Source: GAS188 sp035949255 (GTDB lineage: Bacteria; Pseudomonadota; Alphaproteobacteria; Rhizobiales; Beijerinckiaceae). From it: a stretch of 64,000 nucleotides of DNA. The first letter of the stretch is position 1. Each line of letters begins with the position of its first letter. The translations under genes were made by a program, and so were the position numbers. This document shows, piece after piece, positions 58,098 through 64,000 of the stretch. The notes beneath the pieces are model-generated. The model was not told where the DNA came from, made no database searches, and was given only the letters and a program-made list of their open reading frames with translations. The stretch lies in assembly GCA_035949255.1 (NCBI GenBank), contig DASZIL010000075.1, forward strand, positions 1 to 64,000, read 5' to 3'.

Positions 58098-59278
58098 GGG
58101 AACCCTCCTTGCCTCGTTTCTCCGCCCTGACGAGATTCGTTCTCCTCTACGCGGCGCTCTATTCCGCTTTCGGGGTGGCCTCCCCTTTCCTGCCAGCCTT
58201 CATCAGCAGTCGAGGCCTCGATGCCGAGGAGGTCGCCATCTTGCTGGCCTCGGGGACGGCAATCAGGCTCGTCGCGGGGCCGCTTGCGGGCCGGCTCGCG
58301 GATCGTCACCGCTTATGGAGCCGGGTGCTCGCTGGCTGCGCGGCCGGCGCCGGAGCATGTGCCCTCCTCTATCTGCCGGCCCAAGGTCTCTTGCTGCTGC
58401 TCCCCATCGCGCTGGCGCAAGCGTCTCTTTTGGCGCCGCTCGCGCCGCTTTCGGACGCGCTTGCGCTCTCAGCCTCGGCGAGCTCCAAGACGGAATCGGG
58501 CGCGAGGCCTTTCCAATATGGCTGGGTGCGCGGCACGGGCTCCGCGGCGTTCGTCGCCGGCTCCCTTCTCGCGGGCGAAGCCGCGCGCCCATTCGGGCTC
58601 GTGGTGACCATTTGGCTCAACGCCGCCTTGCTTGGCGCCGCTGCTCTTTGCGCGCTCCCGCTGCCGAACATCGTCCAGCGCTCGTCCGAAACCGCCCAGC
58701 AAGACCGCCGGAGCGGCGTTCTGACCTTGCTGCGGATTCCTATTTTTCGCCGGCTTATGCTGACGGCCGCCCTGGTGCTCGGCAGTCACGCGATGCACGA
58801 CAGCTTCGCGGTGATCAGCTGGAACGTGGCAGGCATCGATACGGGAACCGCAAGCCTCATCTGGTCGGGATCGGTCGCCGCCGAGGTGGTGATGTTCTTC
58901 CTACTCGGTCCCACCCTCATCGAGCGTCTCGGGCCCGGACGGGCCGCCGCTCTCGCGGCGGCGGCCGGCGTGCTGCGCTGGGCCGTTCTGGCGGTGAGCA
59001 CGCAAATCGTCGCGCTTTCGCTCGTCGAGCCGCTGCACGGCTTCACCTTCGCGCTTTTCCATCTCGCCTGCATGCGGGTGATCGTCGACAACGTGCCGAG
59101 GCATCTCGCCGCGACCGCCCAGGCGCTTTACGGCACCTTTGCCGCGGGCGCCGCGAACGCCATGCTGACGCTTGCCTCTGGCTGGCTCTACGCGAATTTC
59201 GGCGTCGGCGGGTTCTGGGCCATGGCGGCGCTGTGTGCCGCGGCCCTGCCGGCCGCCCTCAGCCTCGGGCGCTCCTGA
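58094..59278 (+). CDS. MFS transporter (MFS_1-like, HcaT/NupG type)
   Basis: The protein has about 394 residues and twelve predicted membrane helices: FVLLYAALYSAFGVASPFLP, then FISSRGLDAEEVAILLASGT, GPLAGRLADRHRLWSRVLAG, and a second half beginning LTLLRIPIFRRLMLTAALVL with HDSFAVISWNVAGIDTGTAS. This resembles the MFS_1-like group that includes 3-phenylpropionate and nucleoside transporters. No ATG fits; a TTG at 58094 overlapping the yacG stop (TTGA) with AGAAGGA upstream is the best start. The substrate is unknown. It converges on cobT with 16 bases between stops. Confidence 0.87.
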   Translation: MREPSLPRFSALTRFVLLYAALYSAFGVASPFLPAFISSRGLDAEEVAILLASGTAIRLVAGPLAGRLADRHRLWSRVLAGCAAGAGACALLYLPAQGLLLLLPIALAQASLLAPLAPLSDALALSASASSKTESGARPFQYGWVRGTGSAAFVAGSLLAGEAARPFGLVVTIWLNAALLGAAALCALPLPNIVQRSSETAQQDRRSGVLTLLRIPIFRRLMLTAALVLGSHAMHDSFAVISWNVAGIDTGTASLIWSGSVAAEVVMFFLLGPTLIERLGPGRAAALAAAAGVLRWAVLAVSTQIVALSLVEPLHGFTFALFHLACMRVIVDNVPRHLAATAQALYGTFAAGAANAMLTLASGWLYANFGVGGFWAMAALCAAALPAALSLGRS

Positions 59279-59294
59279 TTCCGTCGTGGAGGGT

Positions 59295-61181
59295 CTAGGC
59301 GGCGCGACGCTTCGGCGCCGCCGGGGCATTCTCGTCGAAGAGCTCGGCGAGTTTCTCGGTCATGACGCCGCCGAGCTCTTCGGCATCGACGATGGTCACG
59401 GCGCGGCGATAATAGCGGGTCACGTCATGGCCGATGCCGATGGCGATGAGCTCGACCGGGGAGCGCGTCTCGATCTCCTCGATCACATGGCGCAAGTGCC
59501 GCTCGAGATAATTGCCGGGATTCACCGACAAGGTGGAATCATCGACGGGCGCGCCGTCCGAGATCATCATCAAGATGCGCCGCTGCTCGGGCCGATGCAC
59601 GAGGCGCCGGTGCGCCCAGTCGAGCGCTTCTCCGTCGATGTTCTCCTTGAGCAGCCCCTCGCGCATCATCAGCCCGAGGTTCTTGCGCGCCCGTCGCCAG
59701 GGCGCGTCGGCCGCCTTGTAGATGATGTGGCGCAGATCGTTGAGCCGTCCCGGATTGGCGGGCTTGCCCGATTGCAGCCAGGCCTCGCGCGACAAGCCGC
59801 CCTTCCAGGCGCGCGTCGTGAAGCCGAGGATCTCGACCTTGACGCCGCAGCGCTCGAGCGTGCGCGCCAGGATATCGGCGCAAGTCGCCGCGACGGTGAT
59901 CGGCCGGCCGCGCATCGAGCCCGAATTGTCGAGCAGCAGCGTCACCACGGTGTCGCGGAAATTCGTGTCCTTCTCCTGCTTGAAGGAGAGCGGCTGAAAC
60001 GGATCGATGATGACGCGCGGCAGGCGGGACGCGTCGAGCATGCCCTCTTCGAGATCGAACTCCCAGGAGCGGTTCTGCTGCGCCAAGAGCCGGCGCTGCA
60101 GCCGGTTCGCGAGGCGGGCCACGACGCCTTGCAGATTCTGCACCTGCTTGTCGAGATAGCCGCGTAGGCGCGCGAGCTCCTCGGGATCGCATAATTCCTC
60201 GGCCGCGATCACCTCGTCGAACTTCGTGAGATACGCTTTGTAATCGGGCGCGCGCCGCTCATTGGCGCCGGAAGGCGGCCGCCAAGCCTCGGAAGCCTCC
60301 TCGGAATCGGCTTCATCCGCCTCATCCGGCAATTCGCCGGAGGGCGCATCCGAATCCTCGCTCATGCCGTCCTCGAGGTCCTCGGCGGCGGCTTCACTTG
60401 ATTCCATCTCGGCCTGCTCGCGCGAAGACCCCTCTTCGCTTTCCTCGCCTTCCTGCTGCTTGTTCTCCTCGGATTCCTCTTCGTCGCTCTCTTCGTTCTC
60501 CTCGCTCTCGAGCTCGGCGGCTTCGGCCATGTCGAGATGGGCGAGGACATCGCGCAGGACGCGGGCAAAGGCGCGCTGATCGTCGATCTTGCCGTCGAGC
60601 TGATCAAGGTCGGCGCCGGCCTTTGCATCGATCTCGGCGCGCCACAGATCGACGAGCTTTCTCGCGGCGGGCGGAGGAGGCTCGCCAGTGAGGCGCTCGC
60701 GCACCATGAGCGCGACCGCGTCCTCGATCGGCGCGTCGGCGCGATCGGTGATGTCCTCATATTTGGCGCCGCGGTGGTAGCGGTCCTGCAGCATGGCGGA
60801 GAGGTTCGAGGCCACGCCTTGCATGCGCTTCGCCCCGATCGCCTCGACCCGCGCCTGCTCGACCGAATCGAAGAGCGCGCGCGCTTCCGGCCCTTGCGGC
60901 GCCAGGCGCCGGTGCACGGCGGGATCGTGACAGGCAAGCTTGAGGGCCATCGAATCGGCGTGCCCGCGAAGCACCGCGACGTCCTCGGCCGAGGGCTTAC
61001 GCGGCGGCTCGGGAAGGCGCGCCTTCTCGGCGCCGAAGAGCGCCGGCTTGTCGGAAGCGTAGACGATCTCGATCTCGGGACGGCGCGCCAAGGCGCGCAT
61101 GCAGCCGGCGACCGCTTGCTTGAGCGGTTCGGTCGGGGCGGGCCTGGGAGCGCCCGGCTTGCGGTTGGAGAGGAGGGTCAT
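59295..61181 (-). CDS. cobT: Cobaltochelatase subunit CobT
   Basis: CobT is one of the two AAA-assembly subunits that drive cobalt insertion into hydrogenobyrinate diamide in aerobic cobalamin synthesis. The 628-residue protein has an N-terminal alpha-helical part, a long acidic Glu/Ser region (about residues 205-300, e.g. EESDEEESEENKQQEGEESE), and a C-terminal VWA domain with the MIDAS motif LLLDNSGSMRGRPITVAATC. Start ATG 61181 overlaps the stop of the HAD gene by four bases. cobS follows the HAD gene upstream. cobN is not in the window. Confidence 0.95.
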   Translation of the reverse strand: MTLLSNRKPGAPRPAPTEPLKQAVAGCMRALARRPEIEIVYASDKPALFGAEKARLPEPPRKPSAEDVAVLRGHADSMALKLACHDPAVHRRLAPQGPEARALFDSVEQARVEAIGAKRMQGVASNLSAMLQDRYHRGAKYEDITDRADAPIEDAVALMVRERLTGEPPPPAARKLVDLWRAEIDAKAGADLDQLDGKIDDQRAFARVLRDVLAHLDMAEAAELESEENEESDEEESEENKQQEGEESEEGSSREQAEMESSEAAAEDLEDGMSEDSDAPSGELPDEADEADSEEASEAWRPPSGANERRAPDYKAYLTKFDEVIAAEELCDPEELARLRGYLDKQVQNLQGVVARLANRLQRRLLAQQNRSWEFDLEEGMLDASRLPRVIIDPFQPLSFKQEKDTNFRDTVVTLLLDNSGSMRGRPITVAATCADILARTLERCGVKVEILGFTTRAWKGGLSREAWLQSGKPANPGRLNDLRHIIYKAADAPWRRARKNLGLMMREGLLKENIDGEALDWAHRRLVHRPEQRRILMMISDGAPVDDSTLSVNPGNYLERHLRHVIEEIETRSPVELIAIGIGHDVTRYYRRAVTIVDAEELGGVMTEKLAELFDENAPAAPKRRAA

Positions 61182-61876
61182 GCCTTCAATATATCAGCCA
61201 AATCGCCGATGTCGCGCGCGGCGAAATCGACCGCGACGCGAGGTTTGCTTTCGCCCGTTCCCGGGCCGTGTTCATCCGGCCGCGCCACATGCGCGGTCTT
61301 GAGCCCGCATTTGGCCGCCGCCGCGAGGTCGGAGGAATGCGCCGCGACCATCATGCAGGCCGATGGCTCGAGATCGAGCGCGCGCGCCGAGGCGAGGTAA
61401 GCGGCGGGGTTCGGCTTGTAGTCGCGAGCGATCTCGGCGCCGAGCACCGTGTCCCAGGAGAAGCCGTTGTGGCGCGCGAGATCGACCATGATCGAGATGT
61501 TGCCGTTGGAGACCGGCGCGAGACGGTATTTGGCGTAAAGCCGGCGCATACCTTTTGGCACATCCGGCCAAGCGTCGAGACGGTGCCAGGCCCGGTTCAA
61601 TGACACACGCGTCTCCTCGGCGAGCCCGTCGAGCTTGAACCGCGCCAGGATGCGATCGAGATTCTCGCGATGCAGCTCGTCGAGCCGGACGAAGCCGCGC
61701 CGGCCGGAGCGCACCTCCTCCATCGAGGGCTGGTATTCGGCCCGCCAGGCTTCGGCGAAGGCGTGCCAATCGAGCTCATGGCCGAGCGGGCCGAGCAAGG
61801 CCTTCGCCTCGCGCGCGATCGAGGAGCGCCAGTCGACGAGCGTCCCGAAGACATCGAAGAAAAGAGCGCAGATCAT
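61178..61876 (-). CDS. HAD-superfamily hydrolase, haloacid dehalogenase type II-like
   Basis: The 232-residue enzyme has the HAD nucleophile motif FFDVFGTLVDWRSSIAREAK, the second motif in APVSNGNISIMVDLARHNGF, the lysine in ARDYKPNPAAYLASARALDL and ACMMVAAHSSDLAAAAKCGL. Sequence order matches L-2-haloacid dehalogenases, which hydrolyse C-halogen or sometimes phosphoester bonds. It is wedged between cobS and cobT with an ATGA overlap into cobT, so it is co-translated with cobalt chelatase subunits. Whether it serves cobalamin metabolism is unknown. Confidence 0.9.
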   Translation of the reverse strand: MICALFFDVFGTLVDWRSSIAREAKALLGPLGHELDWHAFAEAWRAEYQPSMEEVRSGRRGFVRLDELHRENLDRILARFKLDGLAEETRVSLNRAWHRLDAWPDVPKGMRRLYAKYRLAPVSNGNISIMVDLARHNGFSWDTVLGAEIARDYKPNPAAYLASARALDLEPSACMMVAAHSSDLAAAAKCGLKTAHVARPDEHGPGTGESKPRVAVDFAARDIGDLADILKA

Positions 61877-61907
61877 GTCGAGCGCGCGAAGCGCCCCCCT
61901 TAAAGGC

Positions 61908-62891
61908 TCAGCTCAACGCGACGTTGACCGCGCTTTCCTTCAGCTCCTGCCCGAAGCAGCGCTGATAGAATTCGGCCACCAGTGTGCGCTCGAGCTCGTC
62001 GCATTTGTTGAGGAAGGTCACACGGAAGGCGAAGCCGATCTCGGAAAAGATCTGGGCATTTTCCGCCCAGGTGATGACCGTGCGCGGGCTCATCACGGTC
62101 GACAAATCGCCGGCGACGAAGGCGTTTCGGGTGAGATCGGCGACGCGCACCATCTTCGAGACGATGTCGCGGCCCTGTTTTGTGCGGTAATGAGGCGCCT
62201 TGGACAGCACGATCTCGGCTTCGCGGTCATGCGGCAGATAATTCAAGGTGGTCACGATCGACCAGCGGTCCATCTGCCCCTGGTTGATCTGCTGCGTGCC
62301 GTGATAAAGTCCGGACGTGTCGCCGAGCCCGACTGTGTTCGCGGTTGAGAAGAGGCGAAAAGCCGGATGCGGCCTGATGACGCGCTTCTGATCGAGCAAG
62401 GTGAGCTTGCCCGAAACCTCGAGAACGCGCTGGATCACGAACATCACGTCGGGGCGGCCGGCGTCATACTCGTCGAAGCAAAGCGCGATGTTGTTCTGCA
62501 GCGCCCAAGGCAGGATACCATCGCGGAACTCGGTCACCTGCTTGCCGCCTTGCAGCACGATCGCGTCCTTGCCGACGAGATCGACGCGCGAGACGTGACT
62601 GTCGAGATTGACGCGCACGCAGGGCCAGTTGAGCCGCGCCGCCACCTGCTCGACATGGGTCGATTTGCCGGTGCCGTGGTAGCCCGAGATCATCACGCGC
62701 CGGTTGTGCGCAAAGCCCGCCAGGATCGCGAGCGTCGTCTCGCGATCGAAGACGTAATCCTGATCGAGATCGGGCACATGCTCATCCGCCTTCGAATAGG
62801 CGGGGCATTCCATATCGGTATCCACACCGAACACCTGTCTGACCGAGACCTTCATGTCCGGGAGAGGCGCCGTCTCAACGCTCGCGTTCAT
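61908..62891 (-). CDS. cobS: Cobaltochelatase subunit CobS (AAA+ ATPase)
   Basis: The 327-residue AAA+ protein has the CobS N-terminus (MKVSVRQVFGVDTDMECPAY), Walker A ISGYHGTGKSTHVEQVAARL, Walker B IALCFDEYDAGRPDVMFVIQ, the sensor region FRLFSTANTVGLGDTSGLYH and the tail ERTLVAEFYQRCFGQELKES. It forms a hexameric ring with CobT. ATG 62891; the same frame is open upstream without family similarity. It precedes the HAD gene by about 30 bases. Confidence 0.96.
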   Translation of the reverse strand: MNASVETAPLPDMKVSVRQVFGVDTDMECPAYSKADEHVPDLDQDYVFDRETTLAILAGFAHNRRVMISGYHGTGKSTHVEQVAARLNWPCVRVNLDSHVSRVDLVGKDAIVLQGGKQVTEFRDGILPWALQNNIALCFDEYDAGRPDVMFVIQRVLEVSGKLTLLDQKRVIRPHPAFRLFSTANTVGLGDTSGLYHGTQQINQGQMDRWSIVTTLNYLPHDREAEIVLSKAPHYRTKQGRDIVSKMVRVADLTRNAFVAGDLSTVMSPRTVITWAENAQIFSEIGFAFRVTFLNKCDELERTLVAEFYQRCFGQELKESAVNVALS

Positions 62892-63201
62892 TTCGTCCTC
62901 GCTCGTGACCCGGATGGCCACCGCCGTTCCGCAAAAAACACGCCAATCGCCCCATGCCCGGACCAACTCCGGGCATTCCACGACCGACCTCTGCGAGCCA
63001 GGCACGCGGGGAAGACGTGGCAGCCGGCCCGATCCTGCAAGCTTCGCCTCGGATCGCGCCATGGCTTCACGGGCGACCGACCGAACTAGAGCATGCTCCG
63101 CAAAAAGGAAAACAATTTTTGCGGATGAGACGGAGCTTGGCGAAGGGCGCACAAATCGCCCAAACGGGCGCGCTCCCTTCGGCGAAACACGCGTGCCGCG
63201 C
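62892..63201. other. Intergenic region upstream of cobS
   Basis: About 310 bases between the J-domain gene and cobS, both on the minus strand. It includes a GCATGAT-family repeat (63089-63132). A minus-strand frame stays open through it in phase with cobS but shows no similarity, so I regard it as non-coding leader. Confidence 0.6.
63089..63132. repeat. GCATGAT-family palindrome upstream of cobS
   Basis: GAGCATGCTCCGCAAAAA and TTTTTGCGGATGAGAC form an inverted pair: CCGCAAAAA matches TTTTTGCGG perfectly across a 12-base A-rich loop. The CGCAAAA core is shared with the copy at 35757. Confidence 0.7.
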
Positions 63202-63828
63202 TCAGGCAAACCCCGCCGTGCGCAGGTAATTGTAGGCGTTGATGATCTCACGCAATTGATCTTCATGGGATCTGTCGCCGCTGTTGGCGTCCGGATGCAG
63301 GCGCTTCACCAGCTCCTTGAAACGCGCCTTGAGCGCCGCCTTGTCGACGCCCGGCTCGAGGCCGAGCGTGTCGAGCGCCTTCCTCGCCGCATTGCCGACC
63401 AGCGGGGAGGAGGCTTGTTTCCCCGCTCCACCGGCTTGGGAGAAGCCACGTCTGCCGAAGAGGCCGAAAGCATCGTCGAGCGTCGCGTCCGCGAAGGCTT
63501 CGTGTGGCTTCGCACTCCCATGAGCCGCCGAGCCATTGACGCCCATCCGCCAGGTCGGGCGATGCCCATAGAGATCCGCCTTCTGATAAGCCGCGACGGC
63601 CTCATCCGGCATGTCCTTGAAGTAGTTGTAGCTCGCGTTGTAGGCGCGCACATGATCGAGGCAGAAATGGAAATATTGCCCTTCCCGGCCGCGTCCCTGG
63701 GGCGCGCGGTAAAGCCCGGCGAGCACGCAGCCGGAGTGGCCGCAAACGGGTTCCGCCTCAGCCGCAACGGCTTCGTCGCAGCGCGGGCGCGTGCGGACGC
63801 GGTCGAAGAGAGGCGAGTTCAAATCCAT
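63202..63828 (-). CDS. J-domain (DnaJ-like) protein
   Basis: The 208-residue protein has an N-terminal alphaproteobacterial domain with CGHSGCVLAGLYRAPQGRGR and FHFCLDHVRAYNASYNYFKD, then a linker and a C-terminal J domain: LDTLGLEPGVDKAALKARFK followed by ELVKRLHPDANSGDRSHEDQ. The HPD motif is present, so it can stimulate a DnaK-type ATPase. J-domain proteins of this layout commonly sit before cobS-cobT in this order. ATG 63828. Confidence 0.92.
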   Translation of the reverse strand: MDLNSPLFDRVRTRPRCDEAVAAEAEPVCGHSGCVLAGLYRAPQGRGREGQYFHFCLDHVRAYNASYNYFKDMPDEAVAAYQKADLYGHRPTWRMGVNGSAAHGSAKPHEAFADATLDDAFGLFGRRGFSQAGGAGKQASSPLVGNAARKALDTLGLEPGVDKAALKARFKELVKRLHPDANSGDRSHEDQLREIINAYNYLRTAGFA

Positions 63829-64000
63829 GGCTGCCGTGATTATGTGGCGTGAAGGCGTTAACGCCAAGCTCAAAACGTGAAAAAAACTTGTCGCTGTGGC
63901 TTTCTCAAAAAATCGTCATGCCGCCACCGTGCCTGCCGAATACCTCGTATCTGGGAATTCATACCTTGAACTCAAGTGAGAAGTGAGCCTGATCGTCATG

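Noticed and set aside
63830..64000. A bolA gene or other start at the right edge
   Set aside because: No recognisable coding sequence could be read in the last 170 bases; only a possible partial heptad repeat at 63975-63989.

Overview
The window is a high-GC chromosomal segment that reads as a free-living alphaproteobacterium of the order Hyphomicrobiales (Rhizobiales). The support is gene content and order: rnhB followed by the cell-cycle methyltransferase ccrM, with mutY convergent; ftsE-ftsX-YdcF-plsC; proA-nadD-rsfS-rlmH-envC-ctpA; nepR-ecfG of the alphaproteobacterial general stress response; a J-domain gene with cobS and cobT; and a stand-alone Lrp ligand-binding domain. Genus cannot be fixed from sequence reading alone.

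Layout. 1-7.1 kb: an edge-truncated sugar ABC ATPase, a stand-alone LigD-type DNA ligase, a ureohydrolase and a PuuB-like flavin oxidase (guanidino/polyamine turnover), and an EcsC protein. 7.1-7.8 kb: a gene-debris zone with a frameshifted antitoxin fused to a flavoprotein tail. 7.8-12.4 kb: a peptide-type ABC importer (two permeases and a binding protein, no ATPase genes) divergent from murQ, suggesting muropeptide or peptide recycling. 12.4-16.5 kb: a tcuA-tcuB-abgB operon (tricarballylate oxidation plus an M20 amidohydrolase). 17-21 kb: tRNA-Leu, glmM and two paralogous outer-membrane barrels, each preceded by a perfect CtrA box. 21-27.5 kb: cimA, rnhB, ccrM, mutY, plsC. 27.7-31.8 kb: PPOX flavoprotein, YdcF, ftsX, ftsE and an eroded DUF3426-like gene. 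32-38 kb: a trans-sulfuration enzyme, argB, a serine hydrolase, the Lrp domain, pgsA-moaD-moeB. 38-45.7 kb: a Bax-inhibitor protein, gyrB, an SPW protein, a CoxE-like VWA protein, acyl-CoA dehydrogenase, and ecfG/nepR behind a perfect EcfG promoter. 46-52.2 kb: the ctpA-envC-rlmH-rsfS-nadD-proA block. 52-56 kb: two acyl-CoA dehydrogenases, a thioesterase and prmA. 56.3-57.7 kb: two tandem type II toxin-antitoxin pairs. 57.9-63.8 kb: yacG, an MFS transporter, cobT, a HAD enzyme, cobS and a J-domain protein.

Most of the window is core housekeeping. What stands out lies in the intergenic DNA: (i) four copies of an inverted-repeat element built from heptads such as GAGTGAA, sitting at gene ends and in some cases supplying the last codons; (ii) about six copies of a GCATGAT palindrome family; (iii) other repeat types, one of which forms the end of murQ; (iv) recognisable CtrA and EcfG regulatory sites; and (v) the debris zone beside the ATPase-less importer. 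I found no phage, insertion sequence, CRISPR array or obvious new defence system.
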